Shown: positions 34,545 through 42,853 of the stretch, one piece after another
How the letters are laid out: each line of letters opens with the position of its first letter
Position numbering within the stretch: position 1 is the stretch's first letter
Made by a program: the position numbers and the translations under genes
Notes under the pieces: model-generated
What the model was told of the DNA's origin: nothing
What the model saw: only the letters and a program-made list of their open reading frames with translations
Databases searched by the model: none
From: CAYNRA01 sp046296415
GTDB taxonomy: Bacteria; Bacteroidota; Bacteroidia; Cytophagales; Spirosomataceae
Reading direction: 5' to 3'
Assembly (NCBI GenBank): GCA_046296415.1
Contig: JBKBLN010000002.1
Span: 1,086,430 to 1,150,429, forward strand
DNA: 64,000 nt

Positions 34545-34600
34545 GTTACACAAAGTAACTATCTTTACTTTTAAAAAGTAACTAGCAACTAAAAGGTAAC
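34545..34600. promoter_or_regulatory. Candidate HxlR operators between the NmrA-like and hxlR-type genes
   Basis: A perfect 17-bp palindrome TTACTTTTAAAAAGTAA lies at 34565-34581. Upstream is GTTAC/GTAAC (34545-34549 and 34555-34559, 5-base gap), and GTAAC recurs at 34578-34582 and 34596-34600. HxlR dimers bind palindromes of this kind in divergent gaps, so autoregulation and control of the NmrA-like gene are likely. Confidence 0.6.
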
Positions 34601-34618
34601 AAGTAAAATACCAGGAAC

Positions 34619-34951
34619 ATGATGGTAACTAAAGCCCAGAATTTTTGTCCGGTTACGACTTTATTGGAATTGATCGGGGGTAAATGGAAGCCGGTCATTT
34701 TGTATTGTCTTCGGCAAGATACCCGACGATTTGGGGAGATAGCGGTTCGAATTCCGTCGATTTCAAGAAAAGTGTTGACGGATCAACTGAGGGAATTGGA
34801 GGAGGCGGGATTAATCAAGCGGGAGGCATTTAAAGAAATACCTCCTCGCGTAGAATATTCATTGACCGACCTAGGAAGAAGCCTTGCTCCGATCTTGGAT
34901 GCCATGGAAAAATGGGGAACTGATTACATGAAAAAATCAGCGGCTACTTAG
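34619..34951 (+). CDS. HxlR family winged-helix transcriptional regulator
   Basis: A 110-residue DNA-binding protein of the HxlR family. Family features are the N-terminal Cys in QNFCPVTTLLELIGGKWKPVILYCL (Cys about 9), then the winged helix RRFGEIAVRIPSISRKVLTDQLRELEEAGLIKREAFKEIPPRVEYSLTDLGRSL (given in pieces). Several HxlR proteins sense electrophiles or disulfide stress through that Cys. Here it probably controls the divergent NmrA-like gene and itself through the palindromes at 34545-34600. Its stop overlaps the next convergent gene by four bases. Confidence 0.92.
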   Translation: MMVTKAQNFCPVTTLLELIGGKWKPVILYCLRQDTRRFGEIAVRIPSISRKVLTDQLRELEEAGLIKREAFKEIPPRVEYSLTDLGRSLAPILDAMEKWGTDYMKKSAAT

Positions 34952-35460
34952 TTTTTCTTGGATTGAAGCCCAGCTTGCTCAGAAACCATAAGCAGACCAA
35001 TAAAACCAATCACAAAGCCGATTAACTGCGCGACTAACCAGTATACGTTGTTGGGATAAATACTAATTCCGGCCGGAACAGTGACCTTACTTTTTTTATC
35101 TCCGTCATCCAATAAAGTCTCTCGGAGTTTGAGCAGAACGTTCGTCCGTTCCAAAGCCGAGGCATTTCGGGAGGCTTGCAGTTCTTTTTGACTTGCTACT
35201 AGATTTCGATACCAAAAAGAGATATCTTCATCGGGTGTTTGCCAAAAGATAGAGGTATAACCTGTCGTTAATCCGTGCTTTTCTACGTAATGTAAGGCAG
35301 TCGTTAATTCTTCGGAAGCTAAATCAATGGTATTGGCGTCGGCTGCTCGTTTTAAATACCCCGTCACCTGCTGCTTAAAGCGCAACGAGTGGTAGGCACG
35401 ACCTGCAAACACAGCACAACCAAGGGCCATCAATAAAATACCGAGGGATAACTTTTTCAT
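34948..35460 (-). CDS. Membrane protein of unknown function, two TM segments
   Basis: A 170-residue protein I do not recognise. It has an N-terminal hydrophobic segment (KLSLGILLMALGCAVFAG, residues 3-20) and a C-terminal one (YWLVAQLIGFVIGFIGLLMVS, about 141-161), with about 120 soluble residues between, rich in Lys, Glu and Asp. The topology suggests a soluble loop held by two membrane helices. It is 26 bases downstream of the ion channel gene on the same strand and may be co-transcribed. Nothing indicates its role. Confidence 0.6.
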   Translation of the reverse strand: MKKLSLGILLMALGCAVFAGRAYHSLRFKQQVTGYLKRAADANTIDLASEELTTALHYVEKHGLTTGYTSIFWQTPDEDISFWYRNLVASQKELQASRNASALERTNVLLKLRETLLDDGDKKSKVTVPAGISIYPNNVYWLVAQLIGFVIGFIGLLMVSEQAGLQSKKN

Positions 35461-35486
35461 ATAGGGTTTGATTTGAGGTAGAAAGG

Positions 35487-36158
35487 TTACTTTTTCTTGC
35501 TGATCAACTGCGCAATTACGACAGCCGGATACAAAATACCAAATGAGGATAGAAAAACCGACAATTGTTTTCCAATCATTTCAGCGGCATGAAGCTCTCC
35601 AAATCCAACCGTTGTGACAGACACCATACTGTAGTACATAAATATGGCAAAGTCTTCGTCGGTTTGAGATAGCGCAACTTCGCCTAGTAGTACAGGTTGA
35701 ATGAATTGACTCAAAAATAAGAGAAACAGCGCTCCGTAGATACTAACCAACAAATACACATTTATTCCGCCCACAATGCGGTAAAAGTTGATTTCCTTGT
35801 CTTTAAAGAGCAACCGGAGATTGAGAATAACCAAAATGACGGTGTAAACCAAGGCAATAACCAATTCGGCGATGTAAAATTGATCCCATCCCATCCAGAA
35901 CCTTCCTAGCTTTAACAAAACATATCCCCAAAACAGAACATGTAGTATCCAGCTCCAGGCTAATCCTTTTCCAGAAAACAAACCAGAAAAAAACAAGATC
36001 AATAGCGCGACATTGACAAGCACATACGAATTGTCCACATAGCTAACGACAATGGGCAGGAAAAAGACGGTTACAAATAGAATGAGGAAAAGAACCAAAA
36101 AACCAACGTCTTCCAGCCAAACCTGGGAGATCAGATGCCATTTTGGTTTCTTTTCCAT
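35487..36158 (-). CDS. Voltage-gated-like ion channel family protein
   Basis: A 223-residue membrane protein. Five hydrophobic segments precede a pore region in which MYYSMVSVTTVGFGELHA (about residues 170-187) contains the selectivity filter TVGFGE, as in potassium channels. A final helix LSVFLSSFGILYPAVVIAQL follows. With six helices and a re-entrant pore it fits the two-pore-domain/Kv-like ion_trans_2 group, although no arginine-rich S4 is evident. It lies 11 bases downstream of the ileS reading frame end on the same strand. Confidence 0.85.
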   Translation of the reverse strand: MEKKPKWHLISQVWLEDVGFLVLFLILFVTVFFLPIVVSYVDNSYVLVNVALLILFFSGLFSGKGLAWSWILHVLFWGYVLLKLGRFWMGWDQFYIAELVIALVYTVILVILNLRLLFKDKEINFYRIVGGINVYLLVSIYGALFLLFLSQFIQPVLLGEVALSQTDEDFAIFMYYSMVSVTTVGFGELHAAEMIGKQLSVFLSSFGILYPAVVIAQLISKKK

Positions 36159-36169
36159 CTTGTTATCTT

Positions 36170-39100
36170 TTAAATTCGGGCCAATGCGACCCGAATGACT
36201 TCTTCCTCTATCGTCATTTCCTGGGCGTTGTTCAGCAGTTCTGTGAACTGCAAAGACGTTGCCTGCACTTCTTCTTGAATATATCCAGAGAAAGCTTGTA
36301 TGGCCAATTTCAGATCTTCGTTGGCTTGGGAATCAATTTGAATTGAGATTTTATCGGTCACATCAAAACCTAAATCTTTCCGTAAGTTTTGAATGCGGTT
36401 GACTACCTCACGGGCGATACCCTCTTGTCGAAGAGCCTCGGTGAGCGTGATATCCAACGCCACGGTAATACCGCCCTCTTGTGCGGTTAAATACCCGGGG
36501 AGGTCTTCGGTCAGAATTTCAACATCGCCCAGTGCCAGTTCATATCCTTGCCATTCGAGCTGACCGTCCCGTTCAAGTTGGCTTAACGCTTCGGGTGTAA
36601 GCCCTTGAATGGCCGCGGCCACCTCTTTCATATTTTTCCCAAATTTTGGACCCAGGGCCTTGAAATTGGGCTTTACTTTTTTCGAAAGTACCCCAGACGC
36701 ATCATCCAAATAGGTAACGGCTTTGATATTGACCTCCGACTTGATCAGTTCTTCCACTGCAGCGATTTGCTCACGTACTTTGGGCTGTAATATAGGAATC
36801 AATACCTGAGCTAACGGTTGGCGAACTTTCAGACGGTGGGTTTTCCGGATCGAATGTACAAGGGAGCTGATCCGCTGGGCCAGCATCATGGACTCCTCGC
36901 GCGAAACATCGATCCATTGGTCATCTACCGTAGGAAAGAGCGAAACATGCACTGAATTCCCCTCTGAGGCACCTGTTAGGTTGCGATACAACCAGTCGGC
37001 ATAAAACGGAGCGATGGGTGACATCAACTGGGAGACCGTTTTCAAGCAATACGCCAGAGTCTCATAGGCCATTTGTTTGTCGGCGGTCATATCCCCTTTC
37101 CAGAAACGGCGACGGCCCAGCCGAACATACCAGTTGGAGAGTTCATCACACACAAAATCTTGGATGGCACGCCCTGCCTTGGTTGGTTCGTAGGCTTCAA
37201 ACGAAGCATCTACTTCTTTGATTAGAGTCTGCAAACGAGATAAAATCCACAAATCAAGCTCCGTGGCTGCCTCGAGATTGAGTTTACCGGTTGGAGTAAA
37301 TTGATCGAGATTGGCATACAGAGCGAAGAAATTGTACGTATTGGTCAAGGTTCCGAAGAACTTATTTCGAACTTCTGTGATACCGGCCAGGTCAAAGCGA
37401 AGGTTATCCCAAGGCTGCGCATTGGTGATCATATACCAGCGCGTCGGGTCGGCACCATAGGTTTTTAGAGTATCAAACGGATCGATGGCATTTCCGAGTC
37501 GTGTGGGCAATTTATTTCCAATTTTGTGTATGACTAAGCCCCTGGAGACGACAATTTTTAAAGCCACCGAGTCAAATAAAAAAAACGGCAATGGCATGAA
37601 GTGTGAAGAACCAACCCCGGGTTTGGTCCACCCCTTCCGAAATGAAGTCAGCGGGGAAAGATTGCTGGAAGGTGGATTCTTTTTCGAACGGATAGTGCCA
37701 TTGGGCATACGGCATGGCGCCCGAGTCGAACCACACATCAATGAGGTCTGTCTCGCGAACGAGTACTTCCCCGGAGTCCGAAACCAAGTAGATTTGATCG
37801 ACGTAGGGGCGGTGAAGATCAAAGGTAGCTGAATCTTTAGCGGCTAAGAAATCTACGTTTGCTTGGCGTTGTTCGGGTGTCAGAGCCTCCGATGCGATGG
37901 CTTTTTCCGCCTCGGCTACGAGTTCTTGAATGGAACCGATGCAAATCTCATCCCCTTTTTCATTACGCCAAATGGGGAGCGGAGTACCCCAATACCGAGA
38001 GCGAGAGAGATTCCAGTCCACTAGGTTTTCCAACCAATTTCCAAAACGGCCGGTACCGGTCGATTCGGGTTTCCATTGGATGGTTTTATTCAAGGCCACC
38101 AATTTATCTTTCATAGCTGTGGTCCGAATAAACCAGCTATCGAGAGGATAATAGAGAACAGGCTTGTCGGTTCGCCAGCAATGAGGATACGAGTGATCGT
38201 AGCGTTGTACCTGGAACGCCCGATTTTCGGTTTTCAACTTGATAGCAATTCGTTCATCCACCGAAAGGTATTTTTCACGACCTTGTTTTAGACGTTCGGT
38301 TTCTTTTTCTTCCTCGGTCAAATAGGCCTCTTTTACGTATTCACCCGCGAAGTCGGTCACCTCGGCCACAAAACGGCCGCGACGATCCACAAGGGGCATT
38401 TCTTTCCCTTGGTCGTCTTTTACTAGAAGGGCGGGAATATTATTTTGTTGGGCGACCCGGAAGTCATCAGCCCCAAAAGTTGGGGCCGTGTGCACGATTC
38501 CTGTACCGTCCTCAGTGGTCACGAAATCACCTAAAATCACCCGGAAAGCAGGTTGATCTGGCTTCACGTATGGCATCAATTGGTCGTAGGTGATGCCTGC
38601 CAGTTGATCTCCTGTGCAAGTGAGTAATACTTTCCACGGGAGTACCTTCTTATCGGAGGTGGCATAACCGTCAAAATCCCCCTCTTTCCCTTTTTCGGAG
38701 AAATACTTACCCATGAGGTCTTCGGCCAAGATGACGTATTGAGGAAGATGGGTGTAGGGATTGAACGTTTTGACGAGTGCGTAGGAAATATTTTTACCCA
38801 CCGTCAGGGCGGTATTGGAAGGAAGTGTCCAGGGGGTGGTGGTCCAGGCTAAAAAGAAAAGTTCAGCGGAAGGATCCGTCGTGGCATCAAACAAAAACTG
38901 CGAAGCAGCCGAAGGGATGACCTTAAACTGGGCCACCATGGACGTATCTTTGACATCCCGGTAGCAACCCGGCTGATTGAGCTCATGCGAGGAAAGGCCC
39001 GTTCCAGCAGCCGGGGAATACGGCTGGATGGTGTACCCTTTGTACAGAAGGTCTTTTTCATAGAGTTTTTTGAGGAGCGACCAAATGGACTCCATGTACT

Positions 39101-39560
39101 CGTTTTTATAGGTAATGTAGGGATCGTCGAGGTCCACCCAATACCCCATTTTCTCGGTCAGGTCATTCCATTGATCGGTAAACCGCATGACGGTCTCCCG
39201 ACATTTTTGATTGTATTCGGCCACTGAGATCTTGGTCCCGATGTCTTCTTTGGTGATGCCCAGCTCCTTCTCGACTTGGAGTTCAATGGGCAACCCGTGG
39301 GTATCCCAGCCTCCTTTGCGATGAACCTGGTACCCTTTCAAGGTTTTGTATCGGCAGAAAATATCCTTGATCGTCCGGGCCATTACGTGGTGAATACCCG
39401 GAGTCCCGTTGGCGGATGGAGGGCCTTCATAAAAGGTAAACGTAGGGTTTCCAGCGCGCACCTCAATCGATTTTTCAAATATGCCCTCTTGTTTCCAAAA
39501 CGATAGAATTTCGTCCGCAACTTCTGCGTAATGAACTGACTTATACTCTGGATATTTCAT
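36170..39560 (-). pseudogene. ileS: Isoleucyl-tRNA synthetase, frameshifted and with altered KMSKS loop
   Basis: Class I aminoacyl-tRNA synthetase charging tRNA-Ile, here in two frames. The N-terminal part (39560 to about 37580) has the type-2 signature GPPSANGTPGIHHVMARTIKD in place of HIGH, the CP1 editing domain, and GWFFTLHAIAV. It then stops at 37572. The C-terminal part (about 37589 to 36170) continues with FDSVALKIVVSRGLV and the anticodon-binding domain. The switch falls at a run of eight T (37577-37584 on the plus strand as A). Dropping one T restores AVFLFDSVA. The KMSKR motif reads KLPTR (GNKLPTRLGN), and neighbouring family residues such as DKNGNK read HKIGNK. Joined length is about 1,130 residues, normal for type 2. 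It is either a sequencing or assembly error or real decay of an essential gene. Confidence 0.9.
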
Positions 39561-39692
39561 GTAAATAGACCGATGTTCCGGTGGATCTTATAATTTCTAT
39601 GCAAATATAGGAATAAGACGGGCTAGAATGAATGTGGATTGTGAATTAAGAGAAAGGAAGTAGGGCTGAGGAGAAATCTATGAATTATGAAT

Positions 39693-39868
39693 CAATGTCG
39701 TTTAGTTAAGGAATTTTACCTAGCTGCTTTAATCCAGCACCAACGGTGCTTAATCAATAACCTAGCCTGCTAAGGCTAGGGAAATGGCACAAACCCTAGC
39801 AAAAAAAGGCCTGAAGGGCCGTAATCATGGGCTACTTCATGGAAGAGTCCACTAACTAAACGACATTG
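39693..39868. mobile_element. MITE-like element, 176 bp, with terminal inverted repeats
   Basis: Ends are perfect 16-bp inverted repeats CAATGTCGTTTAGTTA (39693-39708) and TAACTAAACGACATTG (39853-39868). The 10 bases AATTATGAAT occur directly outside both ends (39683-39692 and 39869-39878), as a target-site duplication would. Inside are three hairpins: AGCACC/GGTGCT (39736-39750), CCTAGCC/GGCTAGG (39761-39780) and GGCC/GGCC (39808-39820). There is no transposase, so any movement would need help in trans. The flanks are part of heptamer repeats, which weakens the target-duplication reading. Confidence 0.6.
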
Positions 39869-39944
39869 AATTATGAATTATGAATTGATACTACCTAAAA
39901 ACTATTGACCGTTTGGTACCTTTTCCTTTGGGGGAAATCTCTTT

Positions 39945-40038
39945 GTAGCCGTCGGTGCGGCCTGCTACTGGGTTGCAAGGTTTTAATACTTGACAGGCCG
40001 CACCCACGGAGAAACGGGTTGGGGAATTCCTAGGCTAC
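39945..40038. repeat. Large hairpin element
   Basis: GGTGCGGCCTG (39954-39964) pairs perfectly with CAGGCCGCACC (39994-40004). The stem extends outward through CCGT/ACGG after one mismatch. GTAGCC (39945-39950) and GGCTAC (40033-40038) form an outer pair. It could be a REP-like element or structured RNA; a copy search would decide. Confidence 0.45.
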
Positions 40039-40220
40039 AAATAGGTTGCCCCGCTGGGGCAAGGGTATCAAATGTTCTCGGATTTGGTTGCTCAGGCAAT
40101 TATCCTGGGCCGTATCGCAAAACGTAACGGAACTTAATGACGAATGGACCTGGGTGTCTTGTGGGTTGATTCCCTGTTCCGTAGCCTGAATAGGCCAGGT
40201 TGTGTAGAACGCAATAAGTT

Positions 40221-40255
40221 TGAATAATTATGAATTCATTATTCATAATTATTCA
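40221..40255. repeat. AT-rich 15-bp perfect inverted repeat before nadA 3' end
   Basis: TGAATAATTATGAAT (40221-40235), 5-base loop, ATTCATAATTATTCA (40241-40255). It contains the same AATTATGAAT string that flanks the MITE-like element. It lies 21 bases beyond the nadA stop and could act as a 3' stem or be repeat debris. Confidence 0.55.
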
Positions 40256-40275
40256 CCTCTTCCCCTCAAAACCTC

Positions 40276-41241
40276 TTACAGCCCAAATTGTGCCGAAATC
40301 TCCAGCATTCGATCAATGGGTTTGCGGGCGGCGGACAGGATGGATTCGGGTAGCACGATTTCAGGACTCTCATCCCGTAAACAGAGGTATAGTTTCTCTA
40401 ATGTGTTCAATTTCATGTGAGGACAATCCGAACAAGCTTGGCACGCGTGGCCGTTCCGCACTGTCGGGGCGATCATAAAACGTTTGTTTGGACTGGCCTT
40501 CCGCATTTGATGCAAAATACCAGACTCTGTGGCCACAATGAATTCCTCCGCCGGATGATTGATGGTGTATTTTAATAAACCGGTGGTCGACCCAATATAA
40601 TCCGCCTCGGCCAAGACAGCCTCCTCACTTTCTGGATGGGCGATGACAACAGCCATAGGGTGCGCCAATTTCATTTCGCGAATCATCTCCCCCGAGAAAG
40701 TCTCGTGTACCATGCAAGCACCATCCCATAAAATCATGTTTCGGCCAGTAACCCGATTGATGTAGGCTCCCAAATTTTTGTCTGGAGCAAAAATTATAGG
40801 CTGATCCTTAGGTACACTCTCCACGATTTTAATGGCATTGGTACTGGTACAGACAATATCAGTCAGGGTCTTTAATTCGGCCGAGCAATTTACATAGGAA
40901 ATGACCAATGCCTCGGGATGTTGATCTTTGAAAGCCTGAAACAAATCGGCGGGTGCGGATTCTTCCAACGAACACCCCGCATTCAAATCCGGTAAAATGA
41001 CTTTCTTTTGGGGTGACAAAATTTTGGCCGTTTCAGCCATAAACTTCACTCCCGCAAAGGCAATGATATCAGCATTGGTTTTGGCTGCTTGCTGAGATAA
41101 TCCCAAACTATCTCCAATATAATCGGCTACATCTTGAATATCCCCCGTTTGATAATAATGTGCCAGAATCACGGCATTTTTTTCTTTTTTCAATCGGTTG
41201 ATTTCAGTTACGAAATCCACTTGCGAAGCCACTTCTACCAT
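40276..41241 (-). CDS. nadA: Quinolinate synthase
   Basis: Iron-sulfur enzyme that condenses iminoaspartate with dihydroxyacetone phosphate to give quinolinate for NAD synthesis. With the ATG at 41241 the protein has 321 residues. The frame can be extended to a TTG at 41301, which I consider less likely. Conserved features are AVILAHYYQTGDIQDVADYIGDSLGLS near the N-terminus and the three 4Fe-4S cysteine positions: Cys90 (DLNAGCSLEE), Cys176 (DGACMVHE) and Cys267/270 (HACQACSDCPHM). nadB and nadC are not nearby. Confidence 0.95.
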   Translation of the reverse strand: MVEVASQVDFVTEINRLKKEKNAVILAHYYQTGDIQDVADYIGDSLGLSQQAAKTNADIIAFAGVKFMAETAKILSPQKKVILPDLNAGCSLEESAPADLFQAFKDQHPEALVISYVNCSAELKTLTDIVCTSTNAIKIVESVPKDQPIIFAPDKNLGAYINRVTGRNMILWDGACMVHETFSGEMIREMKLAHPMAVVIAHPESEEAVLAEADYIGSTTGLLKYTINHPAEEFIVATESGILHQMRKASPNKRFMIAPTVRNGHACQACSDCPHMKLNTLEKLYLCLRDESPEIVLPESILSAARKPIDRMLEISAQFGL

Positions 41242-41349
41242 AGTTGTCGACAGTTTTTTGACGTGTTGGATGGCCACAAAGTTCGATAGAATTCCTGACA
41301 ATTCGAAACTCCACGGAACAGTTTAGGCCAGATCTTGGTATTGTATGCA

Positions 41350-41357
41350 TACCTTTG
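41350..41357 (+). promoter_or_regulatory. -7 box before the trehalase-like gene
   Basis: TACCTTTG is an exact TAnnTTTG match, 22 bases before the ATG at 41380. No well-spaced -33 box was seen. Confidence 0.4.
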
Positions 41358-41379
41358 TACTTACCTCAACTTAAATCCT

Positions 41380-42840
41380 ATGCGTTTTATTTCTGGGTTA
41401 CTTTTGGCTACCTCCCTTTTTTGGGTTTCTTGTCAAGATTCCGTTTCGATTCAAGACTTCACCTCTCCTGATCAGCAATGGGGAGCGCTGTACTCCGATA
41501 TTCAAAATTCAGGTCTCTATCCCGACCCACGTATATTTTTTCGATCTTCTCCCAACGGCGCCCCGTCTGAAATCCTAGCGTTGTATGAGAAAGAAAAATC
41601 GAGCTCTGGGTTTTCGTTGGAAACCTTCATTTCCACGCACTTCACCGCCCCGACGTTCCCCACGCCTATCCCACGTAAAGAGACTGACTCGCTCGCCGCG
41701 TATATCCCTCGTTTGTTCCAACAGCTCGAAAATCAGCCCCGGACGGATCGAACAGGCACCCTGATGACCCTCCGAAAAAAATATGTGGGGTATGCTGAGG
41801 AATGGCGCTACCAGGACGCTCCTTTCCTGCAAGCTGCTTTTTGGCAGATGGGAAAAGACAGTTTGGCCGAATTTACGGCAGTAAATGCCGCCCAGTTAAT
41901 TCATGATTTCGGTTATGTCCCGTTTGTCAATCGACCTTACGGCTTGGATCGCACCTCGTTGCCATTTTTTGCGGTTTTGGTTGAATCGTTGGCTGAAAAA
42001 AAGAAGGATGCTCAGGTATACGTCAAGGCGCTTCCGCAACTTCAAAAAGAATACCAACGCTGGATGGCCGTCCAGGATGGCGATCGCGTGAAGGCACAAA
42101 ATTTGGCCAGAAAAGAAAACAAACCAGTGTATGAGACCGTCGTTTTTCGGGGTAAAGACCAATCGCTGAATCGATTCTTTACCGATTATGCTCGTCCCAG
42201 ACCCGAATTTTATGGCGCCGATATGGCCCGAGCGCAAGGAGAAGTTAAAGTTTGGAAACAAATTGCCGCAGCCGAACAGTCGGGTTGGGTAGACACCGAC
42301 CGCTGGCTTCGACAAGGCTCTTGGGCAACGACTCAAGCCATTCCGGTCGACTTGAACGCCTGTCTTTATCAACTCGAATGTGTTCTGGCCAAGGCCTATG
42401 ATGCAACCGATCAACCAACGTATGCCACCAGCATGCGGAATTTAGCCCAGGCTCGCAAAGAACTCATGCAAAAAACATTGTGGAACGAGCGAAGTGGTGT
42501 GTACCAAGATTATTTTTGGGATACCCAGTCATTTTCTAAACATACGTCTTTGGCGGGTGGATATGCGCTGTGGGCCGGTATTGCCTCCGAGGCGCAAGCG
42601 AAGCGCATGGCCACGCAATGGAAAAGTCTGGTGATCGACTTCCCTCTTCAACCCACCACGATTCGTTTATTGGCGCAATCGGCATGGATCACCATTCAAG
42701 GGTTTCATCGCTACGGAATGACGGAAGAGGCACAGCGGTGGTCTGATCAAATCCGACGGCTGATCGATCAATCGTGGAATGAAATCCCGATGGAGGATCA
42801 AGCCGTCGTGGGGGCGATTTATATTTCGTTGGGCCGGTAA
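41380..42840 (+). CDS. Trehalase-like (GH37-related) lipoprotein, signature residues missing
   Basis: A 486-residue lipoprotein (lipobox FWVSC, Cys about 18) with the GH37 (alpha/alpha)6 layout. Family-like blocks include FVNRPYGLDRTSLPFFAVLVESLAE, LPQLQKEYQRWM, LNRFFTDYARPRPEFYGAD, IPVDLNACLYQLECVLAKA and LWNERSGVYQDYF. However, the first signature (PGGRFxExYxWD) is replaced by YAEEWRYQDAP. The catalytic-Asp segment SGWD reads SGWVDTDRW, the second signature QWDxPxGWAP is absent, and the protein ends before the GGGGEYxxQxGFGWTNG region that carries the second catalytic acid. It is probably a non-trehalase homologue or inactive binding protein. Transcription likely begins from the -7 box at 41350. 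Confidence 0.7.
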   Translation: MRFISGLLLATSLFWVSCQDSVSIQDFTSPDQQWGALYSDIQNSGLYPDPRIFFRSSPNGAPSEILALYEKEKSSSGFSLETFISTHFTAPTFPTPIPRKETDSLAAYIPRLFQQLENQPRTDRTGTLMTLRKKYVGYAEEWRYQDAPFLQAAFWQMGKDSLAEFTAVNAAQLIHDFGYVPFVNRPYGLDRTSLPFFAVLVESLAEKKKDAQVYVKALPQLQKEYQRWMAVQDGDRVKAQNLARKENKPVYETVVFRGKDQSLNRFFTDYARPRPEFYGADMARAQGEVKVWKQIAAAEQSGWVDTDRWLRQGSWATTQAIPVDLNACLYQLECVLAKAYDATDQPTYATSMRNLAQARKELMQKTLWNERSGVYQDYFWDTQSFSKHTSLAGGYALWAGIASEAQAKRMATQWKSLVIDFPLQPTTIRLLAQSAWITIQGFHRYGMTEEAQRWSDQIRRLIDQSWNEIPMEDQAVVGAIYISLGR

Positions 42841-42853
42841 ATCAAGCCACTTT

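Larger units (their letters stand above)
39561..40275. other. Non-coding region of repeats between ileS and nadA
   Basis: About 715 bases with no supported gene. It holds tandem ATGAATT heptamers, a 176-bp MITE-like element, a large hairpin, further small hairpins (for example TTGCCCC/GGGGCAA at 40046-40062) and a long AT palindrome. The short frames in it do not resemble proteins. The individual elements are listed separately. Confidence 0.7.

Noticed and set aside
37572..37600. Programmed +1 frameshift in ileS similar to the prfB site (AUU UGA C)
   Set aside because: The shift site has no supporting upstream stimulator that I can see, and the KMSKR loop next to it is also damaged, so error or decay explains both observations more simply.
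36170..39560. Two separate functional genes instead of one broken ileS
   Set aside because: The first ~80 codons of the C-terminal frame before FDSV are non-homologous, while removing one T gives a continuous normal IleRS.
39690..40260. CRISPR array
   Set aside because: There are no regularly spaced identical repeats with spacers; the repeats are inverted and of different kinds.
40220..40478. Short plus-strand frames over the AT palindrome and nadA
   Set aside because: They run antisense into nadA and have no protein-like composition.
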